From: Myoxocephalus aenaeus
Taxonomy: Eukaryota > Chordata > Actinopteri > Perciformes > Cottidae
DNA length: 64,000 bases
Assembly (NCBI GenBank): GCA_038501785.1
Contig: JBAMJR010000196.1
Coordinates: 873,501 to 937,500 of the forward strand
Direction of reading: 5' to 3'
Under the pieces are notes generated by a model, which saw nothing but the letters and a program-made list of their open reading frames with translations, was not told the DNA's origin and did not search any database. This document shows, piece by piece, positions 58,137-58,442 of this stretch. Each line of letters opens with the position of its first letter. The stretch's first letter is position 1. Position numbers and translations under genes: made by a program.

Positions 58137-58442
58137 GATATATATATATATATATATATATATCTATATATATATATCTATATATATATATATATAGATA
58201 TATATAGATAGATAGATATATAGATATGTATATATGTAGCATGTATGATTTAAATTCCTCCTTAATAATTAGTAATAATTATTATTAATTTCAGTGTGAA
58301 CTCACCTGTAGTTCTTTCAGTTCCTGGGAGACTAACTCGATGTTTCGGAGGATGCTGAGGTTTTCAACTACGTTTCCCAGCAGCCCCCTCTGCTCTTGGA
58401 CCTGCTGCAGTAGGTCCTTCCATCGATGGCTGATGTTCTCCT
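275..58442 (-). CDS. sptbn5: Beta-heavy (beta-V) spectrin gene, internal part, 54 exons
   Basis: Giant actin-crosslinking protein of the submembrane spectrin skeleton; beta-heavy spectrins pair with alpha-spectrin at apical or specialised membranes (family knowledge). Seen here: 54 GT-AG exons on the minus strand encoding about 2,620 residues of back-to-back spectrin repeats of about 106 residues. Each has a helix-A Trp (for example EVENWLYE, EFESWMED, EVEAWIRHK) and a helix-C W..L pattern (for example SRWRRLQ, ERWEELR, DSWDALI). An SH3-like insert lies in an early repeat and at least 21 repeats follow it; alpha-spectrin has only about 11 repeats after its SH3 and beta I-IV have 17 in total, so beta-heavy is favoured. 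No stop or frame conflict was found at the junctions I followed. CH domains and PH domain are outside the window. Dystrophin and nesprin families are less likely because they lack this insert. Confidence 0.85.
511..579 (-). CDS. sptbn5: sptbn5 e53: repeat 25 helix B
   Basis: AVSQEISGRAPLVQAVQKAG, then HSL. 69-bp exon with acceptor ttcttcag and donor gtgagg. Confidence 0.88.
929..1115 (-). CDS. sptbn5: sptbn5 e52: repeat 24 helix C to repeat 25 helix A
   Basis: LEAWQVLFQFSRDLEEEVAW, then GSSLSGTQQLLHRHQ. 187 bp, phase 2-0. Confidence 0.92.
1430..1690. repeat. Minisatellite, about 37-bp unit (CTCAGAGGTACA...)
   Basis: Six to seven imperfect head-to-tail copies of a unit containing CTCAGAGGTACAAATTGTACTT. 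Each unit contains its own GTAC-centred palindrome. It ends about 20 bases from the donor of e51. Confidence 0.85.
1712..1800 (-). CDS. sptbn5: sptbn5 e51: repeat 24 helix B-C
   Basis: GLVETAKSFSSQGNFLAEEI, then QIRVAHTIN. 89 bp; ends in phase 2. Confidence 0.88.
1883..2050 (-). CDS. sptbn5: sptbn5 e50: repeat 24 helix A-B
   Basis: ALQFQRSLDDMEQCVGSVER, then VNRLLKALQSLEEEVDGHRD. 168 bp, phase 0-0. Confidence 0.92.
2434..2571 (-). CDS. sptbn5: sptbn5 e49: repeat 23 helix B-C
   Basis: EAEKLLSECRSAKVKVGLRV, then LTDSWDALIHNCKEKKTRLQ. 138 bp, phase 0-0. Dinucleotide repeats sit against both splice sites. Confidence 0.92.
2574..2611. repeat. (AC)n microsatellite beside e49
   Basis: Dinucleotide tract just past the e49 acceptor. 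A shorter (TG)n at 2415-2430 sits next to its donor. Confidence 0.9.
2621..3366. mobile_element. Non-autonomous DNA element with 22-bp terminal inverted repeats
   Basis: Left end TATGCTGTGTTCACACCAAA and the reverse complement of the right end differ at one base over 22. The interior holds a diverged direct duplication (about 2955-3070 and 3150-3270, both with TATAAAGCAGAACTAGTGG) and an extra internal copy of the terminal motif near 3290. The ends resemble Harbinger-type MITEs of fish; the 3-base flanks (TTA, TAA) do not match, so the family is tentative. Confidence 0.6.
3395..3428. repeat. (TA)n microsatellite
   Basis: Uninterrupted TA run between the DNA element and e48. Confidence 0.9.
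3444..3590 (-). CDS. sptbn5: sptbn5 e48: repeat 23 helix A-B
   Basis: VCVWLNERNAVALDESWREP, then LLKHQSFEVEILANRYRVDS. 147 bp, phase 0-0. Confidence 0.92.
3622..3651. repeat. (AC)n microsatellite
   Basis: Dinucleotide tract in the intron upstream of e48. Confidence 0.9.
3722..3813. repeat. Minisatellite AGTAGA(CTA)GAGTCC
   Basis: About seven 10-16-bp units of GTAGAGTCCA / GTAGACTAGAGTCC running directly into the e47 donor. Confidence 0.8.
3815..3905 (-). CDS. sptbn5: sptbn5 e47: repeat 22 helix C
   Basis: RSQLQQQSRSRHKALDGSLK, then LQQFLSSSYQ. 91 bp. The donor opens directly into an AGTAGAGTCC minisatellite. Confidence 0.88.
4047..4219 (-). CDS. sptbn5: sptbn5 e46: repeat 22 helix B
   Basis: SSVTEVETLQRKQAQFEETL, then HYDADNIAVKTRALAVR. 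173 bp, phase 0-2. A (GGA)n tract lies just beyond the acceptor. Confidence 0.9.
4309..4386 (-). CDS. sptbn5: sptbn5 e45: repeat 22 helix A
   Basis: VFLVSVEQCETWFTNKEAFL with the helix-A Trp. 78 bp, phase 0-0. Confidence 0.9.
4811..4999 (-). CDS. sptbn5: sptbn5 e44: repeat 21 helix B-C
   Basis: TEIDARAERIDSVRDFGLGL, then SGLDRAWMNRITTLEQARTL. 189 bp, phase 0-0. Confidence 0.9.
5097..5259 (-). CDS. sptbn5: sptbn5 e43: repeat 20 helix C to repeat 21 helix A
   Basis: KEKLQEAHQLQLFKANQRLL, then AEADRLIVEHQDWK. 163 bp, phase 2-0. Confidence 0.9.
5647..6165 (-). mobile_element. Tc1/mariner fragment
   Basis: Starts CAGTCAGGTCCATAAATAT after a TA dinucleotide, a typical fish Tc1 end. On the minus strand 6060-6125 encodes a decayed version of the transposase C-terminal motif NGQVNHLT (from WPAQSPDLNPIE). 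The other half and the second end are missing. Confidence 0.75.
6160..6300. repeat. AT-rich tandem repeat
   Basis: Three to four imperfect about 30-bp units of ATATTTCTAATAAAATAAAT. Confidence 0.7.
6455..6573 (-). CDS. sptbn5: sptbn5 e42: repeat 20 helix B-C
   Basis: ALEKEASEHLKSSVMSDKLK, then KEVQKALQTLEKEVKLR. 119 bp; ends in phase 2. Confidence 0.86.
6672..6785 (-). CDS. sptbn5: sptbn5 e41: repeat 20 helix B
   Basis: MLLLQGQDCGFDVDSVENLI, then RRHKETEREAGVIQERSK. 114 bp, phase 0-0. Confidence 0.9.
6840..7240 (+). repeat. Dispersed repeat, inverted partner of 24700-25200
   Basis: Reverse complement of the intron sequence upstream of e33 (for example TGAGACCAACAGTCATGTGACA here against TGTCACATGACTGTTGGTCTCA near 24811). 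No ORF or terminal repeats recognised; family unknown. Confidence 0.6.
7413..7527 (-). CDS. sptbn5: sptbn5 e40: repeat 19 helix C to repeat 20 helix A
   Basis: WSKFHGDLNNYKRKLEGALV, then HALIRELEEVRDRANGK. 115 bp. Confidence 0.9.
7528..8207. other. Intron between e39 and e40, nothing recognised
   Basis: AT-rich intron with no coding pattern, tandem repeat or terminal inverted repeat that I recognise. Confidence 0.5.
8208..8329 (-). CDS. sptbn5: sptbn5 e39: repeat 19 helix B
   Basis: DVTVDDAHITAINRLAARLE, then ELVTVRRRRQQLNDR. 122 bp; acceptor tctgtag. Confidence 0.88.
8330..9199. other. Intron between e38 and e39, nothing recognised
   Basis: No exon, transposase remnant or tandem array could be recognised here. 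Confidence 0.5.
9200..9295 (-). CDS. sptbn5: sptbn5 e38: repeat 19 A-B loop
   Basis: EVMVNVGDVGKDYEHGVQLL, then KKLGEFRGTGDG. 96 bp, phase 0-0. Confidence 0.87.
9509..9534. repeat. (AC)n microsatellite
   Basis: Sits about 13 bases outside the donor of e37, in an A/C-rich degenerate stretch from about 9330. Confidence 0.85.
9548..9739 (-). CDS. sptbn5: sptbn5 e37: repeat 18 helix C to repeat 19 helix A
   Basis: LQLHWEELKKALASRGKALE, then FLQKVEEVEAWIRHK. 192 bp, phase 0-0. Both diagnostic Trp residues are present. Confidence 0.92.
9824..9979 (-). CDS. sptbn5: sptbn5 e36: repeat 18 helix A-B
   Basis: AEEWVSERMQKMAEDGKADL, then AKMKLLQKHQVFEAEILAHG. 156 bp, phase 0-0. Confidence 0.92.
10085..10325. 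repeat. Pyrimidine-rich (TCTCTNTG)n array
   Basis: About 240 bp of degenerate TCTCTATG / TCTCTTTG / TCTCTCTG octamers in the intron between e35 and e36. Confidence 0.85.
10708..10896 (-). CDS. sptbn5: sptbn5 e35: repeat 17 helix C to repeat 18 helix A
   Basis: LSSLKELAERLKKQLSREKS, then ELELSRMLCIFNRDVAE. 189 bp, phase 0-0. Confidence 0.9.
11509..11750 (+). pseudogene. MYB/SANT-like Harbinger accessory ORF, left arm
   Basis: Starts MANKLKGRASFFFPYEQEMI, continuing NAYEEFKTIIMAKSNTATAA, then a stop and a frame slip before CWEKVSAKFKC. This matches the NAIF1-like MYB/SANT protein encoded by Harbinger elements, which assists the HARBI1-type transposase. Clearly decayed. Confidence 0.6.
11904..12580 (-). 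mobile_element. Truncated Tc1/mariner element
   Basis: CACTACCGGTCAAAAGAACA end after TA. The minus strand carries transposase pieces GFILQQDNDPKHTS (12331-12400) and VWDELNRRVKAMQPTSATHV (about 12190-12250). The N-terminal half and the second end are missing. It interrupts the left Harbinger arm. Confidence 0.75.
14030..14270 (+). mobile_element. tRNA-derived SINE
   Basis: The head has a pol III A box (TAGCTCAGGGGGATGAGTGG, 14037-14056) and B box (GGTTCGATCCC, 14081-14091). The body TGTCCCTGAGCAAGACACTGAACCC is typical of fish tRNA SINEs, ending in AAAGTGCATG. Copy C near 56725 shows the unoccupied site, confirming the insertion. Confidence 0.8.
14583..14958 (-). pseudogene. DIRS gag-like ORF fragment, copy A
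   Basis: Open minus-strand segment with LSSLKTAMILGLEPERGSLA, then EKDIMLLAASANFFTEYSG. The same segment, more damaged, occurs in copy B around 30400-30635. Role as gag is inferred from its position upstream of where RT should lie. Confidence 0.45.
15147..15183. repeat. (AGT)n microsatellite
   Basis: About 12 AGT units inside DIRS copy A. Confidence 0.9.
15184..15513 (-). mobile_element. Two hAT-like MITE fragments
   Basis: On the minus strand one end reads AGGGTGACCAGACGTCCTCT (15427 leftward) and another CCAGGGGTGTCAAACTCATT (15513 leftward), both familiar hAT MITE termini. Flanking DIRS sequence resumes at TCTAGTGAGAGGGGAG. Confidence 0.55.
17237..17455 (-). pseudogene. MYB/SANT-like Harbinger accessory ORF, right arm
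   Basis: MANKLRGTSFYFSAEKQEMV, then MKAYEEFITLIIHSKR and CWENVSANFKCFITQINQI. Better preserved inverted counterpart of 11509-11750; a 72-residue reading frame remains open. Confidence 0.6.
17735..18200 (+). pseudogene. hAT transposase C-terminal fragment, frameshifted
   Basis: First part GEEYASAIENLLQEFDLRFA in one frame, then DPFSADVESVPRMLQMELID, CLFGSTYLCEKLFSTINFNK and EYRSRLSDAYCEAVLR in another: the hAT dimerisation region of GTF2IRD2/ZBED-related transposases. One frame slip lies near 17868. No ends recognised. Confidence 0.7.
18195..18318. repeat. 24-bp minisatellite in frame with the hAT fragment
   Basis: Five near-identical units TTTCCACTGTGACCTCGATC AGGG, keeping an open frame of repeated VSTVTSIR downstream of the hAT domain. 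Confidence 0.85.
18445..18989 (+). mobile_element. Internally deleted Tc1 element (545 bp)
   Basis: TA target duplication on both sides and inverted ends CACTACCGTTCAAAAGTTTG / complement of CAAACTTTTGAACGGTAGTG. Near the right end it retains the start of the transposase, MARKRELSCETRQSVLVLRN (18854-18957), then jumps into the terminal repeat. Confidence 0.85.
19111..21035 (+). mobile_element. Non-autonomous piggyBac element, copy 1
   Basis: Flanked by TTAA on both sides (19107-19110, 21036-21039). Ends CCCTCTGTCCACTGGG and complement of CCTCCAGTGTTCAGTGTG are imperfect inverted repeats. It keeps the first and last coding parts of a piggyBac transposase but no catalytic core. Confidence 0.85.
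19486..20365 (+). pseudogene. piggyBac transposase remnant, copy 1
   Basis: Exon 1 (19486-19604) reads MTTKRFNTEEAKRMILESSE with an acidic tail, donor GTAAGT. Exon 2 starts after TTTTACAG at 19910 and is Arg/Pro-rich (RPAWPAKRQRVARRL). The end encodes the Cys-rich tail (VCELCSMKKVRKDTA, then CEACNVPLC), out of frame with exon 2. The DDD nuclease core is missing, so no transposition activity is expected; DNA binding by the Cys-rich tail is conceivable. Confidence 0.7.
21040..21895 (-). mobile_element. Harbinger element fragment with HARBI1-like transposase
   Basis: The minus strand carries RLYAALRFFASGTFLYSVGV and ENIGKAAACRAARKINLPFE (21271-21597), the conserved N-terminal half of Harbinger transposases. 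The 5' end GGGCCCCGTTCCTCGTACCT is at about 21893. The remainder is cut off at the piggyBac TTAA site. Confidence 0.75.
22065..24062 (+). mobile_element. Non-autonomous piggyBac element, copy 2
   Basis: TTAA at 22061-22064 and 24063-24066, with ends matching copy 1. The 3' 670 bp are nearly identical to copy 1 (20365-21035). Confidence 0.85.
22440..23395 (+). pseudogene. piggyBac transposase remnant, copy 2
   Basis: Exon 1 22440-22558 (MTTKRFNTCAKRMILESSEE), exon 2 from 22917. Before the deletion point it still shows TATPIELFKLFF, the motif that opens the catalytic region in piggyBac proteins, then passes directly to GRRVCELCSMKKVSKDTAWK and the terminal CEACNVPLC..NRNCF. The DDD core is deleted. 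Confidence 0.7.
24258..24362 (-). CDS. sptbn5: sptbn5 e34: repeat 17 helix B
   Basis: ILLQNGTLGNAVDETEGLMK, then RHEAFEKLLSSQEDK. 105 bp, phase 0. The next exon is 13.4 kb away, beyond the largest transposon cluster, and continues in phase 0. Confidence 0.9.
24439..24588 (-). CDS. sptbn5: sptbn5 e33: repeat 16 helix C to repeat 17 helix A
   Basis: VLEKLDALQEERDKLEDQWN, then WLESVHLEQVFYRDANSVDK. 150 bp, phase 0-0. Confidence 0.9.
24700..25200 (-). repeat. Dispersed repeat, inverted partner of 6840-7240
   Basis: See 6840-7240. This copy is interrupted by the 85-bp hAT MITE at 25010-25094. Confidence 0.6.
25010..25094. mobile_element. 85-bp hAT MITE with perfect 8-bp target duplication
   Basis: Ends CAGTGGCGGGCCGT and ACGGCCCGCCACTG are perfect 14-bp inverted repeats, flanked by GTCACACA at 25002-25009 and 25095-25102. 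The paralogous repeat at about 6978-6995 has a single GTCACACA (as its complement) and no insert. Confidence 0.9.
25229..25429 (-). CDS. sptbn5: sptbn5 e32: repeat 16 helix A-B
   Basis: AQDYFLWCSQLIGAMAAEES, then LQLAQHQQLWAEMEARQETY. 201 bp, phase 0-0. Confidence 0.9.
25512..25691 (-). CDS. sptbn5: sptbn5 e31: repeat 15 helix B-C
   Basis: LQEQLDTIDSIMDLCTPQLK, then ERWEELRLHAEQREEELKLA. 180 bp, phase 0-0. A perfect 15-bp hairpin lies 24 bases upstream of its acceptor. Confidence 0.92.
25715..25749. other. Perfect 15-bp hairpin near the e31 acceptor
   Basis: ATAAACCCCTAATCG, loop TCCTT, then CGATTAGGGGTTTAT. In the pre-mRNA it would lie about 24-58 nt upstream of the 3' splice site, where branch points usually lie. 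Confidence 0.8.
25911..26021 (-). CDS. sptbn5: sptbn5 e30: repeat 15 helix A-B
   Basis: ERQKSIPDDVAKDLRGVMSQ, then RKHEALIHELATTEQQ. 111 bp, phase 0-0. Confidence 0.9.
26115..26229 (-). CDS. sptbn5: sptbn5 e29: repeat 14 helix C to repeat 15 helix A
   Basis: ACWEDLRSVARERQDQLQRA, then CHRFYRDLTDALTLIQ. 115 bp, phase 2-0. Confidence 0.9.
26322..26467 (-). CDS. sptbn5: sptbn5 e28: repeat 14 helix B
   Basis: LLRGKFEGFLKQLEVGEERL, then SSAARETLQLL. 146 bp; ends in phase 2 and e29 supplies the third base. Confidence 0.9.
26640..26768. repeat. (TA)n tract
   Basis: Degenerate then pure TA repeats in the intron between e27 and e28. Confidence 0.9.
27136..27268 (-). CDS. sptbn5: sptbn5 e27: repeat 13 helix C to repeat 14 helix A
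   Basis: LKEVLHLHEFRRESSEFEDW, then DLGNDYQHIQ. 133 bp; strong helix-A Trp. Confidence 0.9.
27420..27665. repeat. Minisatellite GTAGTATTGAGTRTTT
   Basis: About a dozen imperfect 16-20-bp units, broken at 27581-27635 by unrelated GC-rich sequence starting CAGTGGTGGGCCGT, reminiscent of the MITE end at 25010. Confidence 0.8.
27682..27839 (-). CDS. sptbn5: sptbn5 e26: repeat 13 helix B-C
   Basis: VLEGHLEVLEVEVEELGDQV, then LSTLNQQLQHQAALR. 158 bp. The donor adjoins an interrupted GTAGTATTGAGT minisatellite. Confidence 0.88.
28075..28191 (-). CDS. sptbn5: sptbn5 e25: repeat 13 helix A
   Basis: LLLDCSELESRLTETLTLVN, then YGKDQLATESLLTKHQ. Helix A has Leu at the usual Trp position. 117 bp, phase 0-0. 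Confidence 0.88.
28283..28373 (-). CDS. sptbn5: sptbn5 e24: repeat 12 helix C
   Basis: CKHLSAEWEELEEACNRRAA, a helix C with Trp. 91 bp; acceptor gttagcag. Confidence 0.9.
28471..28580 (-). CDS. sptbn5: sptbn5 e23: repeat 12 helix B
   Basis: ELQAEVNAHQKHLNHVLEKG, then KSDEEEVLQR. 110 bp; ends in phase 2, continuing into e24. Confidence 0.87.
28733..28919 (-). CDS. sptbn5: sptbn5 e22: repeat 11 helix C to repeat 12 helix A
   Basis: FKSLQKPLDRRRAQLEASVQ, then VDLELSWISEHVPA with the helix-A Trp. 187 bp, phase 2-0. Confidence 0.9.
30892..30919. repeat. (TA)n microsatellite
   Basis: Short TA run in the LINE 3' region. Confidence 0.85.
31375..32587 (-). mobile_element. piggyBac-type element inside the LINE
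   Basis: Starts on the minus strand at CCCTTTGGGGGCGGGGCCCG after TTAA (32588-32591). Its 3' part (31390-31670) is the complement of the piggyBac copy 1 tail (about 20680-20990). The far TTAA is absent, suggesting end loss. It contains three copies of an about 190-bp unit. Confidence 0.65.
31790..32270. repeat. About 190-bp tandem unit, three copies
   Basis: GATCCAACACTACTAGTCGT recurs near 31806 and 31985, and as GGTCCAACACTACTAGTCAT near 32177, each followed by TTCACTGTAAGAAAG-like sequence. Related units occur at 49430-49660 in inverse orientation. Confidence 0.75.
32455..33147 (-). pseudogene. LINE reverse transcriptase fragment
   Basis: 230-residue open segment starting at MYADDAIIFTSAKNDQEALC, through FKYHGVTIDSTLTFKSHVKK to TFLSFNNLISLN, where the piggyBac-type element begins at a TTAA. 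Upstream RT is interrupted by a stop after FDTVDH. Confidence 0.7.
33580..33890 (+). pseudogene. DIRS reverse transcriptase fragment, copy B
   Basis: HHRRFLHLAFQGHYFWFRVL, then PFGLSLYPQVFTECVAAAF and, in a shifted frame, ILPYPDDWLICA: the DIRS RT palm with YxDDWLI written as YPDDWLI. Several frame slips. Confidence 0.75.
34500..34895 (+). pseudogene. DIRS RNase H / pol C-terminal fragment, copy B
   Basis: FIHEVVHSIWVLFGRAEVDL, then LFASEMSTHCPHWFSLRERT and ALAHTWPEGLLYAFPPFPL, a conserved block following RT in DIRS elements. Confidence 0.7.
34896..35460 (+). pseudogene. DIRS tyrosine recombinase fragment, copy B
   Basis: LLLSGYTEPVRRTILNARAP, then FSDWCAVHNEASVQCPVPTV and LEFLQSLRDEAG: the SAM-like N-terminal part of a DIRS tyrosine recombinase. 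Catalytic R/H/Y residues are not recognisable. Confidence 0.6.
35875..36011 (-). CDS. sptbn5: sptbn5 e21: repeat 11 helix B-C
   Basis: EHQQLEQEAKELAEKINSIV, then HFDSQRILRETDTYLTL. It ends in phase 2, and e22, 7 kb away across a transposon-filled intron, starts with the matching base. Confidence 0.88.
36190..36400. repeat. Dispersed intronic repeat
   Basis: TTACATTATGATGCGTTCAGGCTCTGCTCAGTGAACATGAG-type sequence also occurs inverted at 1-60 and, more diverged, at 41840-41950. No coding content. Confidence 0.6.
36480..36569 (-). CDS. sptbn5: sptbn5 e20: repeat 11 helix A
   Basis: DSKVKIEAIQWMLNNAAKGH, helix A with Trp. 90 bp, phase 0-0; acceptor ttccacag. Confidence 0.88.
36651..36815 (-). 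CDS. sptbn5: sptbn5 e19: repeat 10 helix B-C
   Basis: LGQEMLAEEHYSSQSISRKS, then SSRWRRLQDKMADKGDKLR. 165 bp, phase 0-0. Confidence 0.9.
36885..37055 (-). CDS. sptbn5: sptbn5 e18: repeat 10 helix A-B
   Basis: EFQRDSDELLLWMEEKFKVA, then NVLPKLKRHEAAEKEMQANQ. 171 bp, phase 0-0. The canonical helix A-B motif is one of the best-preserved here. Confidence 0.92.
37056..37528. other. Intron between e17 and e18, nothing recognised
   Basis: No exon, transposon end or tandem array recognised. Confidence 0.45.
37529..37628 (-). CDS. sptbn5: sptbn5 e17: repeat 9 helix C
   Basis: IKERSSGIKEANRKLKESS, then LLLDSKRYQ. The helix C is Lys/Ser-rich and lacks the usual Trp. 100 bp, phase 2-0. Confidence 0.86.
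37729..37868 (-). CDS. sptbn5: sptbn5 e16: repeat 9 helix B
   Basis: DSVDSVHSLLGRQDELEGLL and QRVDRFTERSRELVDQRHYA. 140 bp, phase 0-2; it joins e17 to restore an Arg codon. Confidence 0.9.
38053..38302 (-). CDS. sptbn5: sptbn5 e15: repeat 8 helix B-C to repeat 9 helix A
   Basis: WMEMKELGKFLQQGSFNGK, then LKDHWSKLDELCASRRERLE. 250 bp, phase 2-0. The helix-C Trp is clear. Confidence 0.9.
38378..38494. repeat. (TA)n with long hairpin arms
   Basis: TCAAAATACCGTCAT occurs twice in tandem (38416-38446), and its complement ATGACGGTATTTTGA follows the TA run (38479-38493), giving a near-perfect palindrome of about 60 bp. Confidence 0.8.
38738..38949 (-). CDS. sptbn5: sptbn5 e14: repeat 7 helix C, repeat 8 helix A-B
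   Basis: ARCLQCFQRRAKELQRWAGS (helix A with Trp), then SAVALLEQHRELSLDMEEQR. 212 bp, phase 0-2. Confidence 0.9.
39369..39444 (-). CDS. sptbn5: sptbn5 e13: short repeat 7 exon
   Basis: 76-bp exon reading KQDCSPAESAVIVEEVLGLE, completing the split codon of e12. Acceptor gttccag, donor gtttga. Confidence 0.82.
39445..40202. other. AT-rich intron between e12 and e13, nothing recognised
   Basis: No recognisable coding or mobile sequence. Confidence 0.45.
40203..40454 (-). CDS. sptbn5: sptbn5 e12: repeat 6 helix C to repeat 7
   Basis: WDRIQRLKDEKGHELLSTAD, then QSFLQSCQEAKAQLLGQL. Longest exon seen (252 bp). The donor is gtatgg and the split Met codon is completed in e13. Confidence 0.88.
40552..40682 (-). 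CDS. sptbn5: sptbn5 e11: repeat 6 helix B-C
   Basis: Reads NFLTELASGRGQLDDIIRTA then REIQDRRRRVSNR. 131 bp, ends in phase 2 and joins e12 in frame. Confidence 0.88.
40683..41224. other. AT-rich intron between e10 and e11, nothing recognised
   Basis: No recognisable coding or mobile sequence. Confidence 0.45.
41225..41377 (-). CDS. sptbn5: sptbn5 e10: end of repeat 5, repeat 6 helix A
   Basis: Encodes LCLHRFYNSCQEFESWMEDK and LGAVQAKYE. Strong helix A with Trp; 153 bp, phase 0-0; acceptor tttgcag, donor gtgaag. Confidence 0.9.
41499..41711 (-). CDS. sptbn5: sptbn5 e9: basic linker and repeat 5 helix C
   Basis: APPLSLPASTNGVPESASRK, then an Arg-rich stretch (RPRRSRSMRRG), then LDRDYNSLFHLVT, which resumes helix C of the split repeat. 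213 bp, phase 0-0. The basic Ser/Arg linker after the SH3-like insert mirrors the acidic one before it. Confidence 0.85.
42127..42263 (-). CDS. sptbn5: sptbn5 e8: core of diverged SH3-like domain
   Basis: Joined to e7 it reads GQFLWERNEIVTIVGTEPDG, then DRVLARDGRGNQQLVPKTYL. The F.W..NEIVTIV strand and the closing VPKTYLSLL match SH3 beta strands and the 3-10 helix. Missing are the ALYDY box and the WW of the specificity pocket (DRVLARD instead), so proline-ligand binding is doubtful. Acceptor attgcag, donor gtacga. In Drosophila karst and C. elegans SMA-1 the SH3 lies in repeat 5 (established knowledge), the position inferred here. Confidence 0.75.
42264..42943. other. AT-rich intron upstream of e8, nothing recognised
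   Basis: Between the SH3-like exon and the Tc1 element; no coding pattern seen. Confidence 0.45.
43371..44297 (-). pseudogene. Tc1 transposase with inverted-repeat N terminus
   Basis: 308-codon open frame. Residues from about 66 on are transposase: EGYKRISAALKVPTSTVASI (second HTH), GRPAKLSNRGRR (GRPR-like motif), KFLWSDETKIELFG (first catalytic Asp) and FTFQQDNDPKHTAKITKEWL (second Asp). The first 65 or so codons are antisense of the element's own C-terminal coding region. The true C-terminus (WPSQSPDLNPIEH type) lies past a frameshift at about 43390. Non-functional. Confidence 0.8.
44363..47445 (+). mobile_element. ZBED-type hAT transposon with 8-bp target duplication
   Basis: Ends TAGGGCTGTCAA and TTGACAGCCCTA, flanked on both sides by GTCTGAAT (44355-44362 and 47446-47453). 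Carries one two-exon transposase and about 830 bp of 3' non-coding sequence with a (GA)n tract at 47160-47190. Confidence 0.92.
44582..46611 (+). pseudogene. hAT (ZBED-like) transposase, two nonsense codons
   Basis: Exon 1 44582-45697, intron with GTGAGC donor and TTGCAG acceptor, exon 2 45886-46611; 613 residues in total. BED zinc finger at the N terminus (WKHFGFW, CKLCKLE, LHLQNVHP); DDE-type core with LTTDGWTS and TTDNATN; CVAHTINLAV and CPTRWNSTYEM; C-terminal dimerisation region WWKTLGSGRYPHVAQMAKKY and SERVFSSAGNIVNKKRSAL. Only two in-frame stops interrupt it (TAA 44741, TAG 45350), so insertion looks recent. ATG at 44582 is the first start and fits the BED finger. Confidence 0.88.
47942..48113 (-). 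CDS. sptbn5: sptbn5 e7: acidic linker and start of SH3-like insert
   Basis: Begins AEPQQSKMIQYSDSSGDEEG, then a Ser/Gly-rich linker, and ends KAKVRFRYSK, which fits the first strand of an SH3 fold. It carries no spectrin-repeat pattern. 172 bp, phase 0-1, matching the phase of e8. The linker is rich in S/D/E and could be phosphorylated (inference). Confidence 0.8.
48206..48412 (-). CDS. sptbn5: sptbn5 e6: repeat 5 helix A-B
   Basis: Reads YFADVAEADSWLGDRKPLLT, helix A with Trp, then STAALLQRHLRLEREMAAYA, helix B. It is followed by the SH3-like insert rather than helix C. Acceptor cgttcag, donor gtgagt; 207 bp, phase 0-0. Confidence 0.9.
48919..49999 (+). mobile_element. TTAA-flanked piggyBac-type element
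   Basis: TTAA at 48915-48918 and 50000-50003. The last 190 bp resemble the 3' end of the piggyBac copies (GGGTATCTATCATATGCAAGTGCC). The interior has a short start MPSKRIHFKMG with GTAAGT donor and a repeat related to 31790-32270. Confidence 0.65.
50090..50293 (-). CDS. sptbn5: sptbn5 e5: repeat 4 helix B-C
   Basis: Encodes VLEAELQAQETLYQGILGRG and WIRTLKKQWSHLTGEATARR, helices B and C. 204 bp, phase 0-0. Acceptor ttcctgtcag, donor gtgaac. Confidence 0.9.
50294..51060. other. Intron between e4 and e5, nothing recognised
   Basis: No exon or clear element. TTAACCCTTTAAAAACAGGG at 50407 resembles a transposon end, but no partner was found. Confidence 0.4.
51065..51118. repeat. (TA)n microsatellite
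   Basis: TA run with one interruption. Confidence 0.9.
51319..51374. repeat. (CGTG)n microsatellite at the e4 donor
   Basis: About 13 CGTG units ending 7 bases from the e4 exon edge. On the coding strand it reads (CACG)n immediately after the donor. Confidence 0.92.
51381..51534 (-). CDS. sptbn5: sptbn5 e4: repeat 4 helix A-B
   Basis: Reads QLRLFEFFYDCEEVENWLYE, a textbook helix A with its Trp, then LGRDLNHIQLAQHKHK. The donor GT lies 10 bases from a (CGTG)n tract, and the acceptor side is a 570-base pyrimidine tract on the coding strand. Confidence 0.9.
51540..52112. repeat. 570-bp purine (GGAGAGGAGGAAACAAGA)n tract
   Basis: Almost pure A/G on this strand in variable 15-25-bp units. On the gene's coding strand it is a C/T tract that leads straight into the e4 acceptor. 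Confidence 0.9.
52852..53612. mobile_element. hAT-like fragments inserted in DIRS copy C
   Basis: Starts AGGGTGACCAGATTTGAG and contains CAGTGGTTCTCAAACTTTTT (about 53080), both hAT-type termini. DIRS sequence resumes at GGCAGAGCCATAAGCCCC. GTGTATAGCATGCCG is shared with the fragment in copy A. Confidence 0.5.
53620..54020 (+). pseudogene. DIRS reverse transcriptase fragment, copy C
   Basis: YVQVPIVPHHRRFLHLAFQG, then FRVLPFGLSLYPQVFTGCVA and, after a frame slip, ILPYPDDWLICA. Same PDDWLI variant as copy B. Confidence 0.72.
54584..54892 (+). pseudogene. DIRS RNase H / pol C-terminal fragment, copy C
   Basis: FIHEVGHSIWGLFSRAEVDL, then FTSEMSTHCPHWFSLRERTS and ALAHTWPEGLLYAFPPVPL, open over 102 codons. 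Confidence 0.7.
54940..55286 (+). pseudogene. DIRS tyrosine recombinase N-terminal fragment, copy C
   Basis: Frames contain PTVLEFLQSLLEEGQSPSIL, then RRYTAAISGQHAKVDNDRVL, the N-terminal core-binding part of a DIRS recombinase. The L2 insertion follows; the remainder is at 56412-56640 without visible catalytic residues. Confidence 0.6.
55287..56411 (+). mobile_element. 5'-truncated L2-type LINE
   Basis: Encodes SRHGVSYHCYADDTQLYMRT (RT YADD), LNSSKTEAILVGTPHQLRSS, FVSSRLDYCNALLTGISNRN and GDRAFSSAAPRLWNTLPDHL to the end (FKKAYC), with one in-frame stop after NIQRL at 55889. The 3' end AAAGTGCAATACAAATACAA plus (TTA)n is typical of L2. Copy B at about 35290 shows the unoccupied site. Confidence 0.85.
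57477..57565 (-). CDS. sptbn5: sptbn5 e3: repeat 3 helix C
   Basis: Short exon reading VRDGQQIESRVRTLDSQYRS, a helix C start. Acceptor cctctcag, donor gtttcc. It lies just beyond the end of a DIRS element (ending about 57390). Confidence 0.8.
57697..57831 (-). CDS. sptbn5: sptbn5 e2: repeat 3 helix B
   Basis: Encodes ESLLQKQDLLEAQISAHGET, the typical LLxKxxxLExxIxAH pattern of helix B. Acceptor ctctcag, donor gtaaaat. 135 bp, phase 0-0. Confidence 0.85.
58097..58226. repeat. (TA)n / (TAGA)n tract
   Basis: Interrupted TA repeats in the e1-e2 intron. Confidence 0.9.
58306..58442 (-). CDS. sptbn5: sptbn5 e1: repeat 2 helix C to repeat 3 helix A
   Basis: Reads HRWKDLLQQVQEQRGLL then NIELVSQELKELQ, a helix C running into the next helix A. 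The donor on the minus strand is gtgagt. The acceptor lies in a gtaagagag run, so the right edge is uncertain by about 2 bases. It is the most 5' exon recognised in the window. Confidence 0.75.
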